NCBI GenBank assembly: GCA_947466965.1
Contig: CANIFU010000005.1
Span: 1-64,000, forward strand
Reading direction: 5' to 3'
DNA: 64,000 bases
Origin: Bacteroidota bacterium
GTDB lineage: Bacteria > Bacteroidota > Bacteroidia > 2-12-FULL-35-15
The position numbers were made by a program, and so were the translations under genes. The notes below the pieces were generated by a model. That model was given only the letters and a program-made list of their open reading frames with translations, ran no database searches and was not told the DNA's origin. Shown piece by piece: positions 9,679 through 19,093 of this stretch (its first letter is position 1; each line of letters begins with the position of its first letter).

Positions 9679-11448
9679 TTATTCTGTACCGTATATTTTA
9701 TCTATTAAATCTTTATTTGTATCCATTATTATTTTTCTTTTCAAAGACAGTTTTGGGGTCATTTCATTCTTTTCGATAGTCCATTCGCGTGAAAGTAATT
9801 GGGACCGTTTGATTTTTTCATATTGTGCCAAGTCATTATTTACTTTTTCTACTTCTTCATTGATTCGGTCTTTAATCATAGGATTTTTGATAATCTCTTC
9901 ATTGTTTGTATAGTCAATATTTTTTATTTTGCAATACTCCTTAATGAAGGCGAAAGCAGGTATAATAAGTGCTGAGGCATATTTTTGATTTTCACCGATT
10001 ACCATCACTTGTTCAATAAAAGGTGATTCTTTTAATTTATTTTCAATCATAACTGGTGCAATGTATTTTCCTCCCGAGGTTTTAAATATTTCTTTTTTGC
10101 GGTCTGTGATTTTTAAAAATCTATTATCAATAAACTCACCGATGTCACCTGTGTGAAACCATCCTTCTTGATCAATTGCTTCAGCTGTGGCATCCGGACG
10201 ATTATAATAACCTAGCATCACATTCGGTCCTTTAACCAATATTTCACCATCCTCTGCAATTTTAACAGTAACTTTATCTATAACAGTGCCAACAGTCCCG
10301 AATCGAATACCATTAGGTAGAAAGTTGTTTACTGAAATTACAGGAGACGTTTCCGTTAGACCATAACCTTCTAAAACAATTATTTTTGCTGCATTAAAAA
10401 CTCTTGATAATCTCGGTTGAAGTGCCGCCCCTCCAGAAACAACAGCAACAATATTGCCACCTAGGGCCTCCCGCCATTTGGAGAAGATCAGTTTGTTAGC
10501 AATTTTTAATTGTAATTCATAAAACCATCCATTCGCCCCATTTAATTCGTAGCGTAATCCCAAGTCAAGCGCCCAGAAAAATAATTTCTTTTTAATACCT
10601 ATTTGGTCGGAACCTTTAGCAACAATTTTATCATATACCTTTTCTAATAATCGAGGTACAGTAGAAAATACTTCGGGTTTAACCTCCTTCAAATTTTCTC
10701 CGATAGATTCAATACTTTCGGCATAATAAATAGAAATGCCTAAATAAAAATAAAGTGTAGTGAGCATACGTTCATAAACATGATTAAGCGGCAAAAAGCT
10801 TAATGCTTTCCAATTACTTTGAAACGGACATAAGGTTTGGGATGCTAGTGAATTGCTGATAAGGTTGTCGTGTGAAAGCATAACCCCTTTTGGGTTTCCT
10901 GTTGTTCCTGATGTGTAAAGAATTGTTAATAGATCAGTTGGTTTGATCGATTTTTTGATATTTTCAATCTCCGCTGCTTTGGGATTTAATTTCCCCATTT
11001 CTACTAATTCAGTCCAATTTTTGGCGCCATCAATTTTATCAAAAGTGAAAATTTCTTTTACGCTTGTAGTTCCTTCAATAGCTTTTTTAACTTTTGCATA
11101 GATATCTTTTGATGAAACAAAAATGTATTTAATTTTAGCATCGCAAATAATGAATTTCAGATCACCTTCACTTATTGTAGGGTATATAGGAACACTAACG
11201 GCACCAGATTGTTGAATTGCGAAGTCAGCAAAATTCCATTCTGGTCGGTTGTTTGCGATGATAGCAATTTTATCTTCTCGTTCAATCCCTAAATTAAGGA
11301 GGCCATAACTCAGATTGTTCACACTGTCTGTGAAATCTTTTGTTGAATAGGTTACCCATTGCCCGTTTTCTTTTGCTGCCAAAGCATTCGCTTTGTTATG
11401 TTTCTCTTGAAGTTGAGGAAGAATGTCGAATACCCGAGTTATTGTCAT
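9679..11448 (-). CDS. Long-chain fatty acid--CoA ligase (AMP-dependent synthetase)
   Basis: AMP-binding motif TILYTSGTTGNPKGVMLSHDN, EGYGLTETSPV, GWFHTGDIGEF, KITDRKKEIFKTSGGKYIAP. Confidence 0.95.
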   Translation of the reverse strand: MTITRVFDILPQLQEKHNKANALAAKENGQWVTYSTKDFTDSVNNLSYGLLNLGIEREDKIAIIANNRPEWNFADFAIQQSGAVSVPIYPTISEGDLKFIICDAKIKYIFVSSKDIYAKVKKAIEGTTSVKEIFTFDKIDGAKNWTELVEMGKLNPKAAEIENIKKSIKPTDLLTILYTSGTTGNPKGVMLSHDNLISNSLASQTLCPFQSNWKALSFLPLNHVYERMLTTLYFYLGISIYYAESIESIGENLKEVKPEVFSTVPRLLEKVYDKIVAKGSDQIGIKKKLFFWALDLGLRYELNGANGWFYELQLKIANKLIFSKWREALGGNIVAVVSGGAALQPRLSRVFNAAKIIVLEGYGLTETSPVISVNNFLPNGIRFGTVGTVIDKVTVKIAEDGEILVKGPNVMLGYYNRPDATAEAIDQEGWFHTGDIGEFIDNRFLKITDRKKEIFKTSGGKYIAPVMIENKLKESPFIEQVMVIGENQKYASALIIPAFAFIKEYCKIKNIDYTNNEEIIKNPMIKDRINEEVEKVNNDLAQYEKIKRSQLLSREWTIEKNEMTPKLSLKRKIIMDTNKDLIDKIYGTE

Positions 11449-11550
11449 GGAATAGTTTTTTCTATTTATTTTGTTCCTTCTGAATTTAGTACTTTTACCT
11501 TACCAAAAATAAAATATTTTACCGAAAATCACCAATAAAATTGACTCCAA

Positions 11551-12552
11551 ATGAAAACTAAACTCACACAAACTTTATCGATCGATTTTCCAATGATCAT
11601 GGCTCCAATGTTTTTAGTGAGTAATAGAGAAATGATTTTTGAAGGAATGAAAAGTGGAATAGCCGCTGCATTTCCTACTTTAAATTATAGAAATGGCAAT
11701 GAGTTAGAGTTGATGCTGGATAGATTGAATACTGATAAAGCTGAACTTTCTGTGAATGGAACGTATGGTGTGAATCTGATTGTACAAAAAACAAATCCTT
11801 TGTATGAAAAGCATTTAAAAATTTGTGTAGATAAAAAGGTTCCATTTTATATTACCTCTTTGGGTAATCCCCAACAAGTTATTGAACAGGCGCATTCTTA
11901 TGGAGCGAAAGTTTTTTGTGATGTCACTAATTTAGAACATGCAAAGAAATGTGCAGAAGTTGGATGTGATGGTTTTATAGCTGTTGGACAAGGCGCTGGT
12001 GGTCATGCCGGGCCCAATCCCTTACAAATTTTAGTTCCTGCTTTAATAAATAATTTTCCTGACATTCCTGTAATTGCTGCAGGCGGTATTGCTGACGGCG
12101 CCGGTATTTTATCGATGTTGTCGTTAGGTGCTGCAGGTGTTTCAATTGGAACCCGATTTATTGCAAGTACCCAAGCAGGGGTAAGTGATGCATATAAAAA
12201 TGCAATTGTTAATTCCGAAATGTCTGACATTGTTCTTACTGAAAAAATTTCGGGTACTCCTTGTACTATAATAAATACTCCCTTTGCTAAAAAGATCGGC
12301 TATAAACAAAATTGGATAGAGCGTTTGTTGTCGAATAATTCCACAACAAAAAAATATTTCAAAATGTGGGTCCAACTAAGTGGGATGAAAAAGTTGGAGC
12401 AATCTGTTAAGCCAGGTAATTATCAGACATTGTGGTGTGCCGGACAAAGTGTTGAACTGATTAATGATATTCTTCCTTGTAAGGAGATTATAGCAAGAAT
12501 GAAATTAGAAACAACGCTTGCGTTCGAGAAATTACAACGATCATTTAAATAA
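11551..12552 (+). CDS. Nitronate monooxygenase-like / NAD(P)H-dependent flavin oxidoreductase
   Basis: PMIMAPMFLVSN, GCDGFIAVGQGAGGHAGPN, PVIAAGGIADGAGI, LGAAGVSIGTRFIAS. Confidence 0.9.
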   Translation: MKTKLTQTLSIDFPMIMAPMFLVSNREMIFEGMKSGIAAAFPTLNYRNGNELELMLDRLNTDKAELSVNGTYGVNLIVQKTNPLYEKHLKICVDKKVPFYITSLGNPQQVIEQAHSYGAKVFCDVTNLEHAKKCAEVGCDGFIAVGQGAGGHAGPNPLQILVPALINNFPDIPVIAAGGIADGAGILSMLSLGAAGVSIGTRFIASTQAGVSDAYKNAIVNSEMSDIVLTEKISGTPCTIINTPFAKKIGYKQNWIERLLSNNSTTKKYFKMWVQLSGMKKLEQSVKPGNYQTLWCAGQSVELINDILPCKEIIARMKLETTLAFEKLQRSFK

Positions 12553-12741
12553 GATTTTTTTAGTATGAATCTTTATACCAATTGAAAAGCTACGATATTT
12601 CTTTATCCTTTAATTTATTTTTTTGAATGTTAAAGTTTTGATTTTAAGATGTTGCTTCAAGCGAATATTGCGAATCATTCAACGTTTTGTCAGTCAGATA
12701 CCTATCTTTCAAATTGTGTTTTATCTCTAAAAGAATATATA

Positions 12742-12772
12742 TTATCGATATTTATTTTTAATATAACGATAA
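12742..12772. promoter_or_regulatory. Imperfect palindrome just upstream of the 12776 promoter (possible operator)
   Basis: TTATCGATATT ... AATATAACGATAA; arms match apart from a 2-nt insertion; right arm ends 3 nt before the -33 TTTG. Confidence 0.4.
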
Positions 12773-12775
12773 ACA

Positions 12776-12806
12776 TTTGTTTTTAATCAAAAAAAGAGTA
12801 ATTTTG
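12776..12806 (+). promoter_or_regulatory. Bacteroidota consensus promoter
   Basis: TTTG (12776-12779), 19 nt, TAATTTTG (12799-12806): exact match to TTTG-N19-TAnnTTTG. Confidence 0.75.
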
Positions 12807-12811
12807 CAGTC

Positions 12812-13097
12812 TGAAAGAGCTTTTTAGTTTGAATTTAATGAAACGCTTTTTTGTTTTCTTTATTAGTAAGTGTTTTAGAAGATTTGTTGTAAGAATGTAA
12901 GCAAGGCTAAACCACCACTTCTTCTGCCAATTCGAGTTAGTGTTGATTGTTATAGATTTTATTCTTGTTGCAGAAAATATTTAACAACAAATCATGAATA
13001 GAATGACATTGCCCAAGGCAATTTTTAATAATTAGATTTAGTTTAGAGATTTGTCTAATTAAGTATGACCCATTGCAGAAATGCAATGGGTTTTTTT
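12812..13097 (+). ncRNA. Candidate structured non-coding RNA, about 285 nt
   Basis: Consensus promoter upstream and strong terminator at the 3' end; no credible ORF; helices 12813-12820/12845-12852, 12881-12890/12984-12993 (10 bp perfect), 12922-12927/12970-12975, 13008-13013/13017-13022, 13029-13036/13054-13061. Confidence 0.65.
13068..13097 (+). terminator. Strong rho-independent terminator
   Basis: ACCCATTGCA-GAAA-TGCAATGGGT, 10-bp perfect stem with GAAA tetraloop, continuing into a T-run. Confidence 0.9.
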
Positions 13098-13191
13098 CAT
13101 TTAGTAATAGACTGAAATAGTTCAATTTTTATCTATTTTTGAATGCATTTTACAAGAATTTATTTAAAAATCATTCGTCATATTTTATTGT

Positions 13192-13665
13192 ATGCAATCT
13201 AAAGCAACTACTGTTAATCAATATATCGCTGAATTACCCGAAGCAAGGGTTGAAGCCTTTAAGAAATTAAGAAAAGAAATTTTACAAAATCTTCCGAAAG
13301 ATTTTCATGAATGTATAAATTATGGGATGGTTGGTTATGTTATTCCGCATTCAGTTTATCCTGATGGTTATCATTGCGATCAAACTCTTCCCTTACCATT
13401 TGCTGGCATTGCAAGTCAAAAAAACTTCATTGCCTTTTATCATATGGGAATTTATGCTGATCCCAAATTATTGAAATGGTTTTTATCAGAATACGCTAAA
13501 CATACCGATGTAAAATTAGACATGGGGAAAAGTTGTATCCGCTTTAAAAAGCCAGAACATATTCCTTTTAAATTGTTTGGTGAACTAATGCGCAAGGTTA
13601 GTGCAAAAGATTGGATATGGCTTTATGAATCGGCTTTTAAGCCAGTCGTAAAGAAAAAACAATAA
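13192..13665 (+). CDS. DUF1801 domain-containing protein
   Basis: MQSKATTVNQYIAELPEARVEAFKKLRKEILQNLPKDFHECINYGMVGYVIPHS...; recognisable DUF1801/YdhG-like fold pattern. Confidence 0.75.
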   Translation: MQSKATTVNQYIAELPEARVEAFKKLRKEILQNLPKDFHECINYGMVGYVIPHSVYPDGYHCDQTLPLPFAGIASQKNFIAFYHMGIYADPKLLKWFLSEYAKHTDVKLDMGKSCIRFKKPEHIPFKLFGELMRKVSAKDWIWLYESAFKPVVKKKQ

Positions 13666-13674
13666 ATGCATTGA

Positions 13675-14448
13675 TTATAACCTGCAACCGACTATAAAAA
13701 TAAAATGTCCATCTCTGATATTTAAATCGTTTGATTGTTCATTACCATCATAATGAAATCTAGAAATACCATATTTATATTTTAATTCAAAATAGACAGC
13801 CCGAGTTGAATTTTTGACATTGTATTGGAGACCTAAGCCAGCATGAAAATATGCGTTCAATCCTTTCATCAGTCGCTGGTTTTCAAAATCGATATTGTCT
13901 TTTGCGTCATACACTGTTCTTCCTGTTGAGTCGCTAGAAATGATGCTATAGGAGCTGAAGATGTATCGTGCGCCAACACCCCCAATAAAATAGGGGGAAT
14001 AAGAATGTTCTTTTTCTGAATTTAAAGTGATTTTTATAGAAATAGGAAGTTGTACTTCTTGGAATCTGATTTCATGAAGATAGGAGTAGGATCTGTCGAA
14101 CAGATAGGTGTAGCCGGGCTTTTTATAGTATCCGTTGAAAAGTAGTCCAGTGCTTTGGTACTCTAAACCAATCAAAAAATTAGATTTCCCTCCCATTGCA
14201 ATTTCTGATTGATACGATGCTGAAAAACCTAATTTTCCTTTTGTATTTATTGTGTGTTCAGGATGGTTCTGGTAAAATGATTTTATTACACCAATACTTA
14301 GACGATGTTTTACCTTGCCTTTTCGAAAGGGAACTCCATCATTAGAAAATGAAAATGCAGGTAAAAGTATGAAGATCAAAAGAAGCCTAAACACCTTGTC
14401 TTTCAATTCTTTTTTATAAATACTTCTTATCTGATGCAATGCCTTCAT
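13675..14448 (-). CDS. Outer membrane beta-barrel family protein
   Basis: Alternating beta-strand pattern, YFIGGVGARYIF, C-terminal ...GHFIFIVGCRL. Confidence 0.6.
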   Translation of the reverse strand: MKALHQIRSIYKKELKDKVFRLLLIFILLPAFSFSNDGVPFRKGKVKHRLSIGVIKSFYQNHPEHTINTKGKLGFSASYQSEIAMGGKSNFLIGLEYQSTGLLFNGYYKKPGYTYLFDRSYSYLHEIRFQEVQLPISIKITLNSEKEHSYSPYFIGGVGARYIFSSYSIISSDSTGRTVYDAKDNIDFENQRLMKGLNAYFHAGLGLQYNVKNSTRAVYFELKYKYGISRFHYDGNEQSNDLNIRDGHFIFIVGCRL

Positions 14449-14475
14449 TTTTTATGTTGGAATTCGAAACTGAAA

Positions 14476-16203
14476 TTAGTTATTTGAATAAACTCTTTCA
14501 CCATTTACAAAAGTGTAAACTACTTTCGTATTGGGCACTTTATTTATTTTACATTTCATAATATCGTTTTCTAAAATAACAAAATCTGCAAATTTTCCGA
14601 TTTCAATACTGCCTTTTTCTTTCTCTTCAAAATTAGCATAAGCTCCCCAGATTGTCATACCGCGTAAAGTGTTTTCTCTGGACAAGGCGTTTTTCAATTG
14701 AAATCCAATAGCCGGGTATCCATTTATATCTTTTCTGGCAACAGCTGCATAAAAAGTAAAAAGCGGATTGATGTTTTCTACAGGAAAGTCGGTACCTAAT
14801 GCAATCATTCCTGCTGCTTTTAAAAGATCATTATAGGCATAAGCATACTGTAATCTCTCTTTTCCAAGTCTTTCTTCAGCCCAATACATATCCGATGTAG
14901 CATGTGTTGGCTGAACAGATGGGATGATAGCAGAATAAAATTTTAAATCAGCTGCATTAATAACTTGAGCATGTTCAATACGCCATCTGAAACTGAGAGG
15001 TGCCGGGCCGGCAATGCTCTTTGATATAAGATTTTTTAAATAGATTTCGGAAATTAATCTGGAAGCAGAATCACCGATACAATGCGTATTCATTTGAAAA
15101 CCTTTACTATACAATAATGCTGCAGCACTGTCGAAGTGCCCGGGTGTGTTCAATAAAAATCCTTGCTGTTCCGTTTTGTCGGAATACGGATGAAGTAAAC
15201 AAGCCCCACGGGATCCTAATGAGCCATCAGCATAAAATTTAAATGAACGAACATTTAACCTTTCCGTTTTGAATGGACCAGCTTTAAGGTAGTGATCTAA
15301 ATTTTCTTTATTGTCAGATAACATTGCGTAAACACGCATTTTGAGTTCTCCCTTATTTTGTAGTTCATTGATATTGTCAATAATTATTTTTTCTAATCCT
15401 GCATCATCAACTGTTGTAATACCCAGAGCAAAACAATTTGTTTGTGCAGCAAGTAATGCGTTTTTGATTGATTCTTTAGATGGTTTAGGGATTTCTTTTT
15501 TTATAAGATCAACGGCATTGTCTATCAGTATGCCACTCGGAATGAATAAAGGATAGTTTATTGGTTTAGATTCACCACCAGCTTCAAATTTTAGCCAATT
15601 GTATTTTTCTCCTTCTTCTTTTGTGATTAATGCAAAATCAATTTGACCTCCGGAAATTTTCGTATGAATGCTAATTTTTGCTTTTTTTAATGCGCAACCA
15701 TTTGCAATTGCAGCATGACCATCAATCCGTTCAAGGAAAACGGGTGTATTCGGAAATAATTTTTCTAATTCATATCTTGTAGGATATTCTTTTACTGTCC
15801 AATCGTTTTGATCCCAGCCACGGCCAATGATCCATTCTGATTTTTTTTTTTTTGAATATTCGATAACGCGTTGAATTACTTCTTCAAATGATTTTGTTCC
15901 TACCAGATTAACCGTTTGTAAACCTTCACCATAGCCAAAAAAATGGCAATGTGAATCAATGAAACCTGGGTAAACGGCTTTTTCTTTCGCATCAATTATT
16001 TCCTTTGCTTCGTATTTATTCTGTATTTCATCGTTTGTTCCAATAGCAATAAATTTACCTTCATTTATTGCAAAGCATTGTGCAGTTGAGAAAGAGGAGT
16101 CTACTGTGTATACAATTGCATTGAATACGATTAGATCAACTTGCTGTTTAGAAGAGCATGAATAAAGCAAGGCAAAAAAGAAATAGAAAATTATTTTTTT
16201 CAT
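14476..16203 (-). CDS. Amidohydrolase family protein (YtcJ-like), lipoprotein
   Basis: Lipobox-like LLYSCSS; GFIDSHCHFFGYG; ALGTDFPVENINP. Confidence 0.9.
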   Translation of the reverse strand: MKKIIFYFFFALLYSCSSKQQVDLIVFNAIVYTVDSSFSTAQCFAINEGKFIAIGTNDEIQNKYEAKEIIDAKEKAVYPGFIDSHCHFFGYGEGLQTVNLVGTKSFEEVIQRVIEYSKKKKSEWIIGRGWDQNDWTVKEYPTRYELEKLFPNTPVFLERIDGHAAIANGCALKKAKISIHTKISGGQIDFALITKEEGEKYNWLKFEAGGESKPINYPLFIPSGILIDNAVDLIKKEIPKPSKESIKNALLAAQTNCFALGITTVDDAGLEKIIIDNINELQNKGELKMRVYAMLSDNKENLDHYLKAGPFKTERLNVRSFKFYADGSLGSRGACLLHPYSDKTEQQGFLLNTPGHFDSAAALLYSKGFQMNTHCIGDSASRLISEIYLKNLISKSIAGPAPLSFRWRIEHAQVINAADLKFYSAIIPSVQPTHATSDMYWAEERLGKERLQYAYAYNDLLKAAGMIALGTDFPVENINPLFTFYAAVARKDINGYPAIGFQLKNALSRENTLRGMTIWGAYANFEEKEKGSIEIGKFADFVILENDIMKCKINKVPNTKVVYTFVNGERVYSNN

Positions 16204-16961
16204 TTACGAATAGCAGTTGTAGAATTTGCTTGGACGGAAGGCATAATTATGATGTCATTGATGTTAACATGTGCAGGTCGAGATGCTACCCATAAAACAG
16301 TTTCTGCAATGTCTTCAGGTAATAAAGGTTGTAATCCTTTGTATACATTTTTGGCACGTTCTTCATCACCATTAAAACGTACAACAGAAAATTCGGTTTC
16401 AACCATTCCCGGATTTATGGCTGTTACTTTTATGTTGTGAGGAAGTAGATCAATGCGCATTCCTTTGTTCAAAGCATCAACCGCATGTTTAGTGGCACAA
16501 TATACATTTCCGTTTGCATACACTTCTTTTCCTGCAATTGATCCAATATTAATGATGTGTCCGTGTCCATTTGCAATCATTAATGGTGCGATGTTCCGTG
16601 TAATGTATAACAATCCTTTCATATTTGTATCGATCATTCGTTCCCAATCATCCATAACACCCTCCTGAATAGTTCCCAAACCTGCAGCTAACCCTGCGTT
16701 ATTTAAAAGCACATGGATGTTTTTCCAGTTATCCGGGATAAATTTGATTGCCGCTTCAACTTCTTTTAAAATTCGGACATCAAAGTTTAATGGAAGGACA
16801 TCAATTTTATAAGTAGAAGTGAGGTGATTGGAAAGTTCCTCAAGTCGATCTTTTCTTCTTCCTGTAATAATTACATTGTATCCGTTTTTAGCGAACAATT
16901 CAGCTGATGCTTTGCCAATTCCAGATGTTGCTCCAGTAATAAATGCTATTTTATTTTTCAT
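16200..16961 (-). CDS. SDR family NAD(P)-dependent oxidoreductase
   Basis: TGATSGIGKASA, NNAG, YCATKHAVDAL; 4-nt overlap with the 14476..16203 start suggests an operon. Confidence 0.95.
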   Translation of the reverse strand: MKNKIAFITGATSGIGKASAELFAKNGYNVIITGRRKDRLEELSNHLTSTYKIDVLPLNFDVRILKEVEAAIKFIPDNWKNIHVLLNNAGLAAGLGTIQEGVMDDWERMIDTNMKGLLYITRNIAPLMIANGHGHIINIGSIAGKEVYANGNVYCATKHAVDALNKGMRIDLLPHNIKVTAINPGMVETEFSVVRFNGDEERAKNVYKGLQPLLPEDIAETVLWVASRPAHVNINDIIIMPSVQANSTTAIRK

Positions 16962-17042
16962 TAGATCACTATTTTATTTGTTTGTTCGTATGCGCTTCCT
17001 ATTCGGCTTTGATATAAATCTTTCTGTTCAATGGTTGTATTA

Positions 17043-17074
17043 CAAATATACGATTTAGATGAATGTTCATTCAA
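17043..17074 (-). promoter_or_regulatory. Possible Bacteroidota promoter for the SDR gene
   Basis: Plus strand CAAATATA (17043-17050) then 21 nt then CAA (17072-17074), i.e. TTG-N21-TATATTTG on minus. Confidence 0.4.
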
Positions 17075-17080
17075 CAAAAA

Positions 17081-17110
17081 AGCAGTGACAAAATGCCACT
17101 GCTTTTTTAA
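17081..17110. terminator. Rho-independent terminator downstream of the amino acid permease gene
   Basis: AAAAAAGCAGTG...CACTGCTTTTTT inverted repeat with A/T flanks. Confidence 0.7.
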
Positions 17111-17125
17111 TATATTAAATAAATT

Positions 17126-19051
17126 CTAACGGATTGGCTTGTTTAATTTACTATTTTTTCTGCTGTATCCAAAATAGATCAGTAATCCAACCAGTAACCA
17201 TATTCCAAATCCAATCCAGTTCGAAAGTCCTAATTCGGCCATCATATATAAACAGCTACTTAATCCTAATAAGGGGATTAAAGATAGATTTTCTTTATAA
17301 GACCAAACAACTAAACCAAGTGAAATAACAATAAAAATCCACATTGGTATTTTGTGTTTAAATAAACTGAATCCAGATTCAAATTTAATTTCATCACTAA
17401 TTGGTAAACTTTGAATCAAATAAGCATAGTGCGTATTATCTAAACTGCTCATGTATGTTTCGATATCACTGTTATTGGCTATAAACGAAGAGCTGTCTGT
17501 TTTCAATAAATGTTCTTTGGTATTGTCGATTTGCTCTTTGTTTAATGAAGTTACAATTGTGGTTGCATCGTTCATTTGTTTTTTGTTCAATAGAAACGCC
17601 ATCGTTGCTTCTTTGTTGAATGTAAAAGAAAGCACTGCTGCCGAAATTACTAATACAGGCATAATAAATTTACCATTTATATAAGGTGTTTTGAATTTAC
17701 CTCTAGGAATGTCTTTTTTATTTTGCAAAACCAAAACTCCAGCGCATACTAATACAAAGGCGAATAAGGTTCCTATACTACACAGATCTGTTACCATAGT
17801 AAGATTCATGAAAAGTGCCGGAACAGCAACAACAAAACCTACAACAATTGTTGCAAAGGAAGGTGTTTTGTATTTAGGATGAATTTTGGAAAATCTTTTA
17901 GGCAGCAAACCGTCACGACTCATGCTCATCCAAATGCGAGGTTGCCCCATCTGAAATACCAATAAAACACTTGCCATTGCAACAACAGCACTTACTGCAA
18001 TAATTCCGGACATCCATTTTAAATTTAATTTTTCGAACACAAATGCTAGCGGGTCACCCACATTAAGTTCTGAATAATTCACCATTCCGGTAAGTACCAA
18101 TGCAATAATAATGTAAAGAACAGTACAAATAATGATTGCCCACATCATACCTCTTGGTAAATCTCGTTGAGGGTTTTTACATTCCTCAGCAGTTGTAGAG
18201 ATGGCATCAAAACCGATGTATGCGAAAAATACGGCAGATACCCCTTTAAGAATTCCGCCTAATCCATTTGGAGCAAATGGATTCCAGTTATTTGTGTCTA
18301 CATAAAATACTCCAACAGCAATGACTAATAAAATGATGCAAAGTTTTATTATAACCATTAAATTGCTTGCATTCCGCGATTCCTTCATTCCGCGATATAC
18401 CAACCAAGTAATAAAAATGATGATCATTAATGCGGGTAAATCAGCAATAAAATGAAATGGTCCAATGGTTGGCGCTGTTGTCCATGCAATGTGAGCAGCT
18501 TGTGTCGCGCTACTTAGATTTTCAAATGTTTTTCCACTTTGCATCAGTGCAAGCGCATCTTCGTAGCCTTTTGAAGCCGTCAGGTAATCCATTTGAACCC
18601 ATTGTGGCAGGTGTATTCCACCGCTGTTTAATAAGCCTGTAAAATAATCACTCCAAGAGATTGCAACTGTAATATTTCCAATCCCATATTCCATGATTAA
18701 TGCCCAACCAATTATCCAAGCAATTAATTCTCCAAAGGCAACGTATGAATAGGTATAGGCACTGCCCGATACAGGAACCATTGATGCAAATTCGGCATAA
18801 GCGAAGGCAGCAAAGCCACATGCTATTGCAGTAAATAAAAATAAAAAGATGACAGCTGGACCGCCATCTGAACTTGCTTTTCCTATCGTACTGAATATTC
18901 CTGCTCCAATAATTGCGGCAATACCAAAAGCTGCCAAATCTCTTACGCCTAGGTGTTTGCCTAATGAGTGTCCGCCTTCTTCTTCATCTTTTGCCACTTG
19001 TTTTAATATATCATGTACCGATTTTTTTCGGAATAAACTTTTAAAATTCAT
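17126..19051 (-). CDS. Amino acid permease (APC family)
   Basis: GIAAIIGAGIFSTIGKAS, FFAYIGFDAISTTAEECKNPQRDLPRG; start set at MNFKSLFRKK instead of the 19078 track start. Confidence 0.93.
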   Translation of the reverse strand: MNFKSLFRKKSVHDILKQVAKDEEEGGHSLGKHLGVRDLAAFGIAAIIGAGIFSTIGKASSDGGPAVIFLFLFTAIACGFAAFAYAEFASMVPVSGSAYTYSYVAFGELIAWIIGWALIMEYGIGNITVAISWSDYFTGLLNSGGIHLPQWVQMDYLTASKGYEDALALMQSGKTFENLSSATQAAHIAWTTAPTIGPFHFIADLPALMIIIFITWLVYRGMKESRNASNLMVIIKLCIILLVIAVGVFYVDTNNWNPFAPNGLGGILKGVSAVFFAYIGFDAISTTAEECKNPQRDLPRGMMWAIIICTVLYIIIALVLTGMVNYSELNVGDPLAFVFEKLNLKWMSGIIAVSAVVAMASVLLVFQMGQPRIWMSMSRDGLLPKRFSKIHPKYKTPSFATIVVGFVVAVPALFMNLTMVTDLCSIGTLFAFVLVCAGVLVLQNKKDIPRGKFKTPYINGKFIMPVLVISAAVLSFTFNKEATMAFLLNKKQMNDATTIVTSLNKEQIDNTKEHLLKTDSSSFIANNSDIETYMSSLDNTHYAYLIQSLPISDEIKFESGFSLFKHKIPMWIFIVISLGLVVWSYKENLSLIPLLGLSSCLYMMAELGLSNWIGFGIWLLVGLLIYFGYSRKNSKLNKPIR

Positions 19052-19093
19052 AACGGCTTTTTTAGTGTGAATGAACAAATTTAAACTAAATTA

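Noticed and set aside
12925-12945. TTCGAGT within the intergenic RNA considered as a tRNA T-loop
   Set aside because: No complementary 5-bp T-stem, acceptor stem or anticodon arm around it.
12937-13125. Minus-strand 62-aa ORF in the intergenic region
   Set aside because: Lies antisense to the candidate ncRNA and spans its terminator; low-complexity AT-rich translation with no recognisable motif.
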